Part shown: piece by piece, positions 13,701 to 25,925 of the stretch
Numbering within the stretch: the first letter of the stretch is position 1
Layout of the letters: each line of letters starts with the position of its first letter
Origin: Sipunculus nudus
Lineage: Eukaryota; Annelida; Sipuncula; Golfingiida; Sipunculidae
Direction: 5' to 3'
Length of the DNA: 64,000 nt
NCBI GenBank assembly: GCA_026874595.1
Contig: CM049307.1
Span: forward strand, 27,936,362-28,000,361
Position numbers and translations under genes: made by a program
Notes under the pieces: model-generated
What the model was told of the DNA's origin: nothing
Seen by the model: only the letters and a program-made list of their open reading frames with translations
The model's database searches: none

Positions 13701-14560
13701 CCTTCAGAAAACACATATAGTTCAAATAATTTTATATGTTTCATTTCCTATTTTTGCATCATATAAGCAAGTATATTATGACTTTTGTTCCGTTCTCATT
13801 ATTTACATTATTTCCTAATATTATTCCTATAATTTGTATTTTTACAATGTGCAGATGAAAATATAACAGTCAGTCATCAAAATTATATTGGTAATATAAC
13901 CATGGTCATAGCAGCACAGCTGTGTTCTTATCAGTATCAGATGGATCAGGTTTCTTGACACACACCAGGTGTTGAGCACGCCATTATAACCGGCTGATTA
14001 CATATTACTCAAGGTCGCACCAAATGAAGATGACAGGCCATTCTAAAAAAACTAATCAGGAAAATGGGTTTTCCCAAAGACTAACAGACGTATTGGTATA
14101 ACTGAAATTTCGATTCTATAAAAGTAACCTGGTAGAATGCGTGTTAACGCCTGCATGTCGTGACGCACCTGCTTGTATACTGTTTGATCTAACACAGATT
14201 ACTACAATTTATCCCTATCTAACACATTATCAATAAAATGTTGAGAGGTATGAACATTTTCGGTGCGTGACCTACAATAATGTTTAGATTAAAGGGCCGG
14301 ATGGTCTGTTTGAATCCTTTTATGGTTCCTTCCATGCACTTTAATTCCTGAAACTAACTGTACTGCTAAATACAGGTAAACATAATATAAAAATGTTATG
14401 CTGGAAAGACATTAGTAATTAACTTTTGCAGCCCCAAATGAAATTTAAATTTGTCCACATATATTTTGACCCTTTGGCATTCTTTTTCCTTTCCGAGGGT
14501 TTGACAATTGTCTTAGTTGTCATCAATTCCTTTTTGTTATCATCGGCATTGACTGCTGAG
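10719..14560. other. long unrecognised AT-rich region
   Basis: Almost 4 kb in which I can support no gene, RNA or transposon. The longest frame (12231-12551, minus) is a hydrophobic low-complexity translation without domain motifs. Confidence 0.4.
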
Positions 14561-15115
14561 AAAAGGTGAGTGGGACAATCTAAAGGAACCGCAACATAAG
14601 CCCCCAACACCCCCCCCCCCCCCCCCCCACAAAAAAGAAGCTTAAAATCTCCTCTGCCCCTCCCCCCTCCATAAAAAACGGGGTAAATTGATCTCCGAAT
14701 AATAACTTTCTTGACTAGCACCAAATAATATGGAATATAAACTTTCGTAATATTCGCATTTTATTTAAATTAAATAATTTTTGCTACGTTTTCAACACTA
14801 TATAATATTTATTAGATACCTTTGATTTCAAAATTCAACAACATAGGTATAGTTTTATTAGGTTTCAATGAGACAATTGATACATGCAATATTCTAAATT
14901 TTCTCAATATGAAATTCATAACTGAAAGCTATTTAGGAACTTTTGACAAGACTATATACTGATTGATGTAATTATTTATTAAATTATTTGTCTTCAATCT
15001 CAAAAAGTAAGGGACGTACCTTTTGTCCCCAATACCTAACGGAATTGGGGGGTGGGGATGTCCCCCTACCCCTCCCTTGCTTAAAACATGGCCCATGTTC
15101 GTAATAAAAATCAAC
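14561..15115 (-). repeat. C-run repeat block
   Basis: Contains C19 at 14610-14628, a second CCCCTCCCCCCTCC stretch near 14658-14672, and further on GGGGGGTGGGGATGTCCCCC near 15046-15065 with CCCCTCCC. A similar G/C-run grammar is seen at 6.76, 33.0, 36.3 and 38.4 kb, so this is probably a dispersed repeat of undetermined type. Confidence 0.35.
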
Positions 15116-15394
15116 TAAGCGAATATTGATCACTCTTCACAGCAATAAATAACCACCGGTCTGTCTCCGTCTCAAAGTGAGTAAATAAAAAGAACGTTCG
15201 AATATTGGATGCAAAGGCTCTGTTTTACTATCAATATATTTGTTTCTGATAGATTGAAATTATATTATATTTTTAGTTTTGGTCTTGCTGAGCCGTCACG
15301 CGTCAATGAAAAGTTTCAGTTCCTGACATTATCGCCCACAGTAATATTTTATGTCTCCCCTACAGGAGAAACGTTTTCAGTGCCGTCATCTGTC

Positions 15395-15945
15395 GTTGTC
15401 GTCTGTAGGATATCTTGTGAATGCGATAATTTCTGAAGGGCTGCATATTTTCCCCGAAATTTGTAAACATTGTTCCTACCAAAAAAATAATGACCTTGAC
15501 CTTCATCTTCGAGGTCAAATGTGCCAAATTGTAACATTTTGTGAACCCTATAACTTTAGAAGTAGTTCACATTTTGTCCTCGAGTTCGAAAACTGGCGAC
15601 CTTGGCCAGAATTTTCAAGGTTAAAAAAGCTGAATTATAGTTAATGTCCTCTGAACACAATAACTTAGGAAGTATTGCGTATTTTCCCCTATGATTCGAC
15701 ACAAGTTGTTTCGGAATAGTATGGGTACTGGCACGCTCCACAAGCAGCGGTTACGCTATGCTCAACTATTCGCTACACTACCAAGAGTGGAAGGTCACCT
15801 GGAGGTCACGCGCTGTGTTCAGAGCGAAGTTACTGGTGACCTCAACCTTGATCTTCAAGGTCAAATCTGCTGAAATCTAGAATTATTTTTTTGAGATGGT
15901 ACATATTTTACCTTTAAAGTTTTGGGATGGCCCACACTTAGGGGA
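15395..15945 (+). repeat. degenerate ~115 bp tandem array with AGGTCA half-sites
   Basis: Four or five diverged units can be aligned by a GAAGT..TGCATATTTTCCCC-type block, present near 15436, 15555, 15665 and 15890, and by a recurring TGACCTTGACCTTC...GAGGTCAAA block near 15493, 15598 and 15836. The spacing is 119, 110 and about 2 x 113 bp. Each unit carries inverted TGACCT/AGGTCA hexamers, which are the half-site bound by nuclear receptors. The units are too diverged to be a recent satellite. Function is unknown. Confidence 0.6.
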
Positions 15946-17750
15946 TTGACATATATCCGTTTTTGCGCTGCAAAAACCATTCTAGTTAACTTGTTTTTAG
16001 TAACAACATGTTTTATCGTGCAGTTGACCCCATTTTTACATATGTAAACGGGTATTGTGCATTTATAGTTCTGAATGTATTCACTTAAAAATGTAAAGTT
16101 TTATTCCCGTTCCTGACAAGAAAATAATCTTATGCCCATGAGTAAATAATTGAATTTCATCAGTTGATGATATCAGGGCTACACATCATGTAACTGGCTC
16201 TGGTATGAGTTTGTCAACATTCTACTATATTCCAGTCATAAATATATTGTATATTTTTTCATTCATAATTTTCGTACAATAAATAAATGAGCTCTATATA
16301 CAAACTCGAGATCAACTTGGAATGCTTTCACCTTAAAATCAAAAGTGTTTATTGATTTTTGATAATAATTATTATTATTATGTATCTACTATTTCTTTCA
16401 TTACTTCTTGTTCCATTTTTAGTTTTTAAGACAATGTTACTGGTGTTAAGTTTTAAGTTTATTTATTTATTAAATTTTTTTTGTTTAAATTTAAATTGTA
16501 AATAAATGTTGATTTTATTGTCGGAAATATGGGCTTGTGGCCTTTTTTTCAGAATAAACCTTCTTCTCTTTTCTCAAAGGACATCTTTCTCTAGTGATCC
16601 TTGTATTGGTCATTCAACTGCTTTATAAAAGCGCCCAGAGGCCGAATATAACGCTGCCGGAGAACGCTTGATTAGAACTTTTTGCAGGTCTTACATAGTG
16701 GGGAACAGCCGTCCTAAGTGAAGAAACCCGCCACAGCAATGAAGTCAGGAGGATGTGTCCCTGCTTAACAACATCGTTATAAAGAAAACACAACCCCGGC
16801 AAGGTCTGAACGACACTAACCTGCTTGTAGTCGGAATAGTGTTATTGACATGGGAATTTAATCTCTGGCTCATGTGACAGCTTTGTCATGTTTTTAATGC
16901 TTGAACTGAAGCCACCTTTATCGAGCGAGAATAATATGCCTTTTAATTCTTTCATATTTTACACTTTCCATGGCCAGAATTAATAAGCGTGTTAATGCGT
17001 GTTAATTTTACAACTTCAAATCTTATTTGTTAGTGTTTGCCAACAAGAACAATAATATATGACAATGTTACATTTGTTAAATACATTCCTGACATAAAAC
17101 CCTTTAAAACACGAGTAATAAATTCTAAAATATTTAATATTTATAGCCGATATTTAGGTTGCTATTACAAAGTTGCGTGTTTCATCGACATGTGCATATT
17201 TTGTGATCAATGCAACACTTATAAAGTGTTAGAATATGCAAAGGATAGTGGAACCCCTGCAATATGTACCAGGCGTCTGGCCATGTGGGACGCTTAATGA
17301 ACATACAGGTGGCCATAGTCAGATGAACGCCTTCTTTATTGAATTAGCTATATTGATGGCTGGGAATCATGTCGCCGGGGGAATATATAATGGTACATTT
17401 ATTGCTGGGAGAAGGGCGGTATTGTTTAAAAGGGGCCAGTGAACACAGCTAAATCCATAGGCAGCAATATTGTAACTAAGGACTTGTTAACGCATTAACT
17501 TAATATCTTTTAAATCAAATTCTTGTTTTACATCAACACAAGAGCCAGTGCTCATACATTATTTAAAATCAAATCAAGTGGTTTATTTTTCAAGCCAGAC
17601 CCGGTTAGCCTGACTTTCAAACTATTTTTTTCTCATTTCATCATTTTTTACCTTGTATTTTGAGATAAGTATGGTATTTCAGCTGTCCCTTCCATCTTAA
17701 TATATTATATTATATAATATGCAGTAATCAATGAGATGGGTGCAATCGCC
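15946..17750. other. unrecognised AT-rich sequence
   Basis: Includes A/T-rich low-complexity stretches near 16360-16520 (TTATTATTA and TTTATTTATTTATT). No gene or mobile element is supported. Confidence 0.35.
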
Positions 17751-17756
17751 AGGGAA

Positions 17757-17767
17757 CCCCCCCCCCC
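17757..17767 (-). repeat. poly-C run (C11)
   Basis: Short homopolymer followed by a CGCAACTGAGCGC block. It is probably another trace of the G/C-run repeat class. Confidence 0.6.
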
Positions 17768-19105
17768 GCAACTGAGCGCTAATCGTGGATCGGCTCTAGG
17801 GTGTACGACTTTAGGAATAAGGTCAAATTCAAAAGCAAATAAAAAAAGCAAAATCTGTGCGTAGGACTTATATTGTTTCCAAATTCTACTTTGTGAGAAT
17901 AAGCCTATTTTGAGATCTAGAACAAACAAAAAATGGTGGAAGAAAGAAAAAAATATGAATAAAGGTTTAAATGGATCAACCCCTATAGTCCTCCCCGGTG
18001 CACGGATGAAGGGGCTTAACTACGGACATAATAATTCAAAAGGAAAAATAATTGTCACCAAAACAGGTGTGAATTTCTTTGCAGCCTCACTGAGTCCAGT
18101 GTACTTAGTAGTATCTGCCTAAAACAGTAATATCCATGAAGGAATCATTATAAAACGGTGTACAGCACTCAAACAGCAAGTACAGGCAGCGGACAATACC
18201 CTTATTGTCGCATATCGATTTGTTTTAATAATCTATTCATGATGCAAATCATGCCCTCAACATAATAGAATATCAACATGATTCTGCAGAAAGGTATGCG
18301 CGAAACGATTATTCTTGTAAGTTTTTTTTATCATATGTGCATGAGAATTATTTTACATTTCCATGTGGCGTCATAATAAATTTAGTTTGACTGTCTATAA
18401 TCTATTGAAACCTTAGAATAATTGTAAAAAGGCTATCCATTAATTACTCAATATTTCAAACTTAAACTTAATACTTTAAAATATTAAAAAAATATGTCGT
18501 AAATTTCGGGAAATGAGTCTACAGCTGGATCATGCGTCAAAATGATACAGAAAATAAATACCGGATCCGTTTGTAACCATTAATGTTGGGTAGCTTTGGC
18601 ACAAACAAGATGGACTCGGTAGATTCAGATCAGTAACGATTTTTTTTTCTTGTTTATGGTTTAAAGTACGAGAAAAACATGGATGGTAGGCTAAAAAGTT
18701 AAAGTTATGTTCCCAAAGAACTCTCAACAGAATATACTGTTATTCCCTTCTGAGGAGTTTGTTTATGTTCAAAGAAACCGATAAAATCTAGTTCTTTTGA
18801 ACGGAATGGGAGCTGATAGCACCCCGCTGTTTCTCTGGCTTTCATAAAAAAAAGAGTCGACATTTGGAAAGAGACCTCGAGTGATGAAAATCCGATTGGC
18901 AATGGTTTCGTTAGTCCCGGCGGTCCAACCAGATAGCTGACCTTATATGTACAATTTACATTAAAGGCGCACAATGGAGAGAATTGATCTGATGCAGAGA
19001 GAACATGCTGCTTCACCTCCACGGGAGGCGAGTACTTCATCCGTTATTGCAACATTAGTTAACAGAGAATATCTCTTGTGGCAAAGGCGGGTACAAGAGC
19101 TAAGA
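17768..19105. other. unrecognised sequence
   Basis: No supported feature. A 111-codon minus-strand frame at 18705-19040 has no motif that I recognise. Confidence 0.3.
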
Positions 19106-19175
19106 AAAGGGTAGCCGCCTCCAGCGACGAAACGTCTCATGACTTCAGATACGTCTACTGTTTCGTCGCCTCCGC
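19106..19175. repeat. short foldback with GCGACGAAAC arms
   Basis: Perfect 10 bp inverted arms, GCGACGAAAC at 19124-19133 and GTTTCGTCGC at 19160-19169, separated by a 26 bp loop and flanked by GTAGCCGCCTCC. A related foldback with GGCGACGCAA arms and an AGCCGCC flank lies at 22683-22719, so the two look like members of one small family. Confidence 0.55.
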
Positions 19176-20190
19176 ATATATGTATCAGGGATCAAAATAC
19201 TTTGAATTCTAACCTTCATTAAAACAGGTTTGCCTTTTCGCAGAAATAAATGCCTTTCCGCTAAAGATGCATCCTTCCATCATATCAAACTTCGCTCGGT
19301 GTAAACCTGATTCCGTCATCCTTCATGCATACTTAAACGCAAAAAGAACTTAATGTTTTCAAGAGTAATACTGTTATGTCAGAACTATGATTGTGCAGCG
19401 AAAAAAAAACACACATGACAAATTAGGAGATGAGGGCCTAAATGCCGGAAAGTATAAGAAATTATAGACCATTTTGATGGGAAAATGTTTGAAATACAGG
19501 GAGTCGGTGGAGTATTAGTCGTAAATAATTCGTTTTTGTGTCGTGTTTGTTGCTACTTGTCAACTACAACATGAAAAATGCCTTTCCATGCACGTGTTTG
19601 CCTGTCTGAGACAGGCGGAAAGGCATTATAATATAGAAATATATGTGTAGTGTTTGTACACAATACGATCGTTATTTCTGGAAGAGGTAGCCATGTTATC
19701 AGTTCTGTGGAAACGATTGTATTACAAATTGTGCACAACTTGTATAAGTATTTGTATTACATAACTGCAACACATTGGCTACACCAAGTGACTTTTACCA
19801 CAGTTATTGAATGATTGTTTTGGTCTAAGAGGACACGGGACATACTGCTCACAGCCGCCATGGCATAGACAGTGAGAACGTATTTAAAGCTACATGTCAT
19901 TGTGTACAATTTCTGTATTATTACACGTATTTAAAATGGGAACTTATATGCGTATTAGCTTATCAGAACTAAATCAAATGTGATACCCGAGATTATTATG
20001 GATGTTCTCCCTTTTAAAGATACATATCCTTTGGAGTTTATAATCCCACCGAAGTGCGTATGTGGGGTGCTATAAAGTACAATGCTTGACTAAAGTGTAC
20101 AATGAGAAATATCTAACATTTTAGTCACCATTGGTGGCTTAGAAAAGGGAGACTCAACACCCTGACACAGGTAACAGGAGCTCTAGTAGA
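19176..20190. other. unrecognised sequence
   Basis: No gene, RNA or repeat supported. Confidence 0.3.
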
Positions 20191-20316
20191 CTCAGAGTCA
20201 GTGATATAAGTCCGAGTGCAAGTCCGAGTCCAGGCTCCACGAGTCCGAGTTCGAGTCCCCTAGGTTCGAGTCCAAGTCCACCTTCTTTAAGTCCTAGTCA
20301 TCTAGAACCCTAGTCC
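20191..20316 (+). repeat. GAGTCC hexamer satellite, left block
   Basis: An imperfect hexanucleotide array with the consensus GAGTCC/AAGTCC (TCCGAG, AAGTCC, GAGTTC and similar variants). A second block of the same hexamer starts about 220 bp downstream at 20535, so one array seems to have been split or partly decayed. Confidence 0.75.
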
Positions 20317-20534
20317 AATAAAAAATCTCTTTATAAATAAGAATTTAAAATAGAACTTTGAGATTATCATTTTAAAGAAGTTTTATGTTTTATTTTACAT
20401 GTTCGTTTAATTTTAAGGATTAACTATATGTGGATCCGGATCAAAACTTAAATCGTTATATATGGTCTTTTTGTTGGTTGTTCTTATATGTATTAAATGT
20501 CTTTTTATGGGATGTGACAGTTTTCCTTCTGCAG
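20317..20534. other. AT-rich segment between the two hexamer blocks
   Basis: About 218 bp of AT-rich sequence that interrupts the hexamer array. No inverted repeats or target duplications were visible, so whether it is an insertion is undecided. Confidence 0.35.
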
Positions 20535-20640
20535 GACTCTGGATTGACTTTGAGTCCGAGTACAAGTCAGAGTCCTGGACGCTCGCGTCCAAGTCCATGT
20601 AAAAGTGGAATCGAGTCTAAGTCCAGACCTGAGTGCTCCA
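20535..20640 (+). repeat. GAGTCC hexamer satellite, right block
   Basis: Continuation of the same hexamer grammar (GAGTCCGAG, AAGTCAGAGTCC, TCCAAGTCC, GAGTCTAAGTCC). Frames through it give Ser/Pro-rich peptides on both strands, which is a by-product of the repeat and not evidence for a gene. Confidence 0.75.
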
Positions 20641-22635
20641 TCACTGTTAAGTTTAATACTCGCACGCAGCATATAGGAAGAAAACGGTAAGTGACGGAAT
20701 ATCCGGCGTTGCTTTTCGGTAATAACTTGCGCCATCTCCGAATCCACCCCTGTTGTGTGGTAGCTCCAGTGCTGGATTAAATCCGATTTGTAACTGTAGG
20801 AGGTCTAAACCCAATTTAGACCTTTTATTTACGTCAGATTTACGTATTTACGTCCGATATGAGATAAGAGAAAATTGCTGTTACATTTTTTTTTCTAAAA
20901 CCTGAAATATATATGCTTCATTTTTTATAAAGATATGCAAGGATGGTATATATATGATATACAAATGCCTGTTTTCTATATATGTCGGAATACAATGGTT
21001 GTGTTTATCAGATTGATATACAAATCGTTCGATTAAGGGAAAGCCGTAGTTTTTTCGTTTTACATATTATATTTAAGTCCAAGGTTTTTAAGACGACAAA
21101 ACACTGACTACTCCAGTCATAAAAATAATGAAACATACATCGTTCCGGGCACTTCATCATAAAAGGGAAAGTATTGAATAAAATGGGCTTTTATTCTTCT
21201 TCATGATTTTCAAGGAGCTTCTTCGTAAGATTGGAAGCTCTGGTTAATGCTGGCTTTATTGAATTTTTCAATGAGCATGCGCATTGAGCGTAAGGTGTCC
21301 GTAGTTTCGGTTCAAACATATTTATTTCAACAGGAAAACAAAGTAGCTAATAAGGGGTTATGTTAATGCTCTCATTTATATAATTAATTTTAAAATAAAA
21401 AAAAGACATAAAAAATTGACTTGTATATACATATTTATATACAAATGATCAGATTAGAAATGTGCACAGATATTCACACACGGTGAGATATATACGGAAA
21501 AGCAAGGGGTATAGTATTGGCTAACTTGAATGTAAGTTCACGAGTGCTTTTCCCTAGGCACTGAAGGTCATTGCCCTGGAGACGGCGTACTTGAATATGT
21601 AATGAAGGCCGAAGCGCCAGCAAACCTTCCCTTTGTCAGATCAATGTCTGTCAGAGTGACCGGAACTGTCCGGGTATTACGTTTATACATACTGCTTAAT
21701 GAAGTAGACCACTAACAGCTTTCAGTGAATTTGTGGTAGCTACCGATACATCTGGAGGGGTTAAAGTGACCGCTGTCCGTGAATGTTAGAAATTGATTGA
21801 TGACCAATTCAGTTTGGGATACTGGACCACAGTTATGTGATAATCGGGAAACAATGGTTCTTAGTAATCCGTTATTAAACTTCTGGAAACTGACTTAAAA
21901 AAAAAACATTTTTTTGGTCGTTATTAGCACTCTATTGTACATTGAGTGAAACCGCATGAATGACGCGAAATATTCTACCGTAACGCAGTCATATTTGAAC
22001 CAGCCACAGTCAAAATACTTTTTTAAGTGCTTAAGTACTATAAAACAACCCATGACAATCTTTAACACACGTTCAGCAGTAACTGTTTATGATATGACAA
22101 AGACTAAGATCAATGAAGATTATAAACACAAAGTCCATAAAATATTCAAAATGAGGGGTAACCCATAAGAATGGACTCCTCAATTGCTTTTGTTTTAGTA
22201 TCTGACGCAATGTGGAGTCCATATAGATTATTACCCCTGCAGTTAACTATGATTATAACACTCCATACACAACTGTGAGATTAAATATATATATTGATTA
22301 ATGTTCAGTACATCAATGACAATTGTATATTTGACCACTGAAAAACATTACTGCTCTATTCTCAACACTATTTTGCACCAACGAAATATAATATGAACAT
22401 AATAGTTCATAGGCCTAAAGCATAATACAGGACTGCAACCAAATGCAAGATGTCTACCGGACTGTTAATACTTTCAACTCTCTCTGGACAAATAAGGCAG
22501 TTGTTGATGTTACAGGTGTTTCTTGTTTTCCAGAATGGTTATTTTTTATTACAGGCCTTTCGACATACAACATAATGTGAACATTGGTATGTTAAAACCA
22601 TAAGAAATATTTTTATTCAATTTCCTTTCTTAGAG
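20641..22635. other. unrecognised AT-rich sequence
   Basis: No supported gene or transposon in this 2 kb. Confidence 0.35.
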
Positions 22636-22745
22636 TAACAGATCGTATGGTGCCATAACCCCAGTTAGCCCTTTGGTTGGCCGGCGACGCAACAGAAACC
22701 TGAAACCTTTTGCGTCGCCGTCGGCGGCTAAATGAGGGGTAGAAT
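22636..22745. repeat. foldback with GGCGACGCAA arms
   Basis: Perfect inner arms GGCGACGCAA (22683-22692) and TTGCGTCGCC (22710-22719) with a 17 bp loop. The outer arms continue imperfectly, ACCCCAGTTAGCC on the left against GGCTAAATGAGGGGT on the right, giving a stem-like structure of about 100 bp. It shares the GCGACG core and AGCCGCC flank with the foldback near 19.1 kb. Confidence 0.6.
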
Positions 22746-25580
22746 TCTGGTATTTTGTTCAAGCAGAACGAAACAGGAACTGGATCTGTAAGTCACCTTC
22801 TTAAAATACATACTAAAAATAAATGAATACCGCAAGTACAATGAAAATAAAATGATATAACTGTAGAAATCGTTAGCACTATGGTTTTATTAATGAGTGT
22901 CACGTGGACGGAATAGTTACATCCATGGACTTGAATTTGTGTTTTTGGGAACACGTGCGTTTGTTGTCAACATATCCATTCAAATGAGCCAGCTTTCTGT
23001 GAGACCATGGCCAATAGGAAAACGGCTTGGCGGGATAATGGCGAACAGAAGGATCGAGATCTGGGAACTGTTCTGGGATGTAAAATTAGACTGTAAAACC
23101 TTTCAGATACCGTGGCAGTATTATTTTCTACCCAAACTTGTTAAAAATACCCATAGAAGGAAAATGATGTATCATTTATACCCAGTTGTCACTTTTTAAT
23201 CGGACATTAAGGTCGCGCAAATATATTTTTCCCGACGCGTATTTTGCACCACGAAAAATGAATGCTTTTTCCAAGACTGAAGTAATCTAGCGCTTCAGTC
23301 TTGATCAAGACTAGGGCCCGTTGAAACAAAATGTAACAAAATTCTGGCTGTCAGTCACTTGAGTCAGTGAAGTTCACAGTGAGGTCTTCAAGTGCCCATT
23401 CGCCTGTTCTTCTTTGTCCCTATTAAACTCGCTGACATGCCTCTGGTAAAAAGGTCAGTAAATGTTTAAAACTGATGATACAAGTTTAATTGTATTTACT
23501 CACTACTGCTGTCGAACTCAATGTATGGCAGGGCCTAATAATATTGAGTCCGATTAAATCGGGCTGCCCGCCGTTGAGAACACAAGGTCAAGTGATGATC
23601 CAACCAGGTGCTCTGGCTATTACTTATAGTATAATTGACTGCCCTGACAAGAGTGACAGCTCCACTGTGGAGTGACTACTTCTGATATCTCCTTATATTT
23701 ACAAGAATCTTAAATCATAACTACCGCGAATATAAAGGATTCATAGAACAAATATAGGACGATATACGAAAACCTAGGATTTCTAGGACGAGTGAAGTTG
23801 AAGCCCTGTTGATAACATTTCCCTCTGAAGAGAGAAAATGAAAATTTATACAAGATCATCGCGTCACACCATAATATTGATAAAAATTCACGTACGAGTG
23901 TAGATTCCTGTCCTCGTCATACATAGGCTTTACATTATCTTACACTCGCAAGTAGTTCATCTGGGATAAATGCGAACTCTAATGTCAACGACACACTGAC
24001 CATCAGGTCAAGATCTGCAGGCAGAGGTAAAAGCCAGTACCATGACATGTTATGTTCAGGAGCACCATACAACAAGGGATAGATCAGCTGACACGACGAA
24101 AACTTTGTGGAGGGGACATAAAATATCAACATTCTTTGTTTATTCACTTATAAATTATGTCTTTAACACATTAAGCGTCAAGATAATAATAACCTGAACA
24201 GGAGACAATGCCCCCTGGTAGATTGCGAGCGTTCCTCCTGGTTATTTACATGCCCCGGTACGCCACTGAAAGAAGGCTTTTAGTTAGTCTGGTCATATCG
24301 CAAATAAAAAGGCAAAACCGATCCTATCCTTTTATAAATTGGTCATTTGCCTATAGGTGATACACTCTATTAAAAAAGGATTTAGGAAAGAATGCGATAA
24401 GAATGATGTATTATTTTAATGATTATTCATTTTCATATTACATGACGGGCCGCAAAAATATATCATAAACTGTCGTTAAGACATAATAGCAAATATCTGG
24501 TGTTTTTTTTAATTTCACCATTAAGTTGTTTAGACACTGGCGGGGTGTGAAACGTGTCCTTCAGCTCTTGATCAAAACTCCTTTAAAACTTACCTTTCAT
24601 TTACAGCGAGGTTCCACACGAAAACATTCCATCTGGTAACCACATTTTTCATTAAACCAAGGAAAACGTGATTTAAATTCGGGGACCATTTAAAGAATTA
24701 CTATAAGCAGGAATATCATTTTCAAAATGCCCAGTTAAAGATATATTGGGTTGTACCTTCAAGGGAAATAGGTAATGAATATGATCTTACAATGAAGGAT
24801 TGAAGATGAGATCATAATGCGCCTAGTTGGTTTAATAACAATGTTATTGGGTTACATCGAGGTTAGCTTCTGTGGTGATTCGGACCGTTCAAAATATGAA
24901 CAACACATCTATAGGGAACATAGATAGAGAAAGTTAATGCTCCCTACTGCGTCCAATGTTATCTTGCCAGTAATACCGGCGCCAGTTGTGACTGAAACCC
25001 TCAATGGCTGCCGGGTAGCTCTCCCTGGAGTTCCATCTCATGCCATTTAGGTGACGCAACGATCTTTATTTGGTTTGCCTGGTTCTGACAAGCACCGCGG
25101 AGAGCTAACAATGTACTTGAATTAGGGGCATAAAAACAAGGTCTGCGCAGCTCATATCCTAAGGTTAAGGTAGCGCCTTTAACAAAATGATCCAAACGCA
25201 GTAAAACGGAAGGTTCTTGTTCCCGGACACACGTTTCTGTGGGTTCAAGCGTCCAACCGGAGGCGCGACAATTCTGGCTGTTGGACCGAGAGAATAAAAG
25301 CTGGCTACTTCGGCAGTCACTTATCATTGACGATAACCCCCAAACCCAGTCAATTATGTAAAAATGTGCTGACAACCGACCATTATACTTCTCTTTAATC
25401 AAATAATCAAATAAAATGACGCAGTATCTAAACATTTAATGATATGAATATTATGAGTGGTAAAAATAATATTGGCCTGCAGAATTTGATACGGATCACT
25501 CCCCAAAACGACGCGCCATATTCCCATGTGACGTACTACAAATTTGCAATGAGCGTCCCGGTCTCCTTTTCTTTCTTTTT
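22746..25580. other. unrecognised sequence
   Basis: No recognisable gene. The longest frame (25001-25435, minus, 144 codons) has neither a domain motif nor splice context that I can defend. The rest is ordinary AT-rich sequence. Confidence 0.35.
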
Positions 25581-25582
25581 CT

Positions 25583-25634
<52 letters not shown>

Positions 25635-25700
25635 AGGTTGATTTGATATAGTCCGTCTGGGATAAGTAGTTTCTAAATTAAAGACAGACTTGGGTACCTT

Positions 25701-25744
<44 letters not shown>

Positions 25745-25925
25745 CGGTTGATTTGATATAGTCCATCGGTGATAAGTAGTTTTTAAATTAAAAACAGACT
25801 TGGGTAACTTTATATATATATATATATATATATGTATAAACACACATACAGTCGGTTGATTTAATATAGTCCATCTGTGATAAGTAGTTTCTAATTTAAA
25901 GACAGACTGAGTACCTTTGTACAAG
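25581..25925. repeat. composite tandem repeat: (TA)n plus ~70 bp unique unit, three copies
   Basis: Three consecutive copies of a block containing GGTTGATTTGATATAGTCC, GATAAGTAGTTT and AAAGACAGACTTGGGTACC are separated by (TA)n tracts (about 25587-25631, 25708-25743 and 25812-25833). Copies lie near 25634-25706, 25745-25811 and 25853-25920, a period of about 109 bp. The unique parts are well conserved, which implies recent amplification. Confidence 0.85.

Noticed and set aside
25001-25435. 144-codon minus-strand frame
   Set aside because: No domain, no signal peptide, no splice-site logic; plausible as a chance frame.
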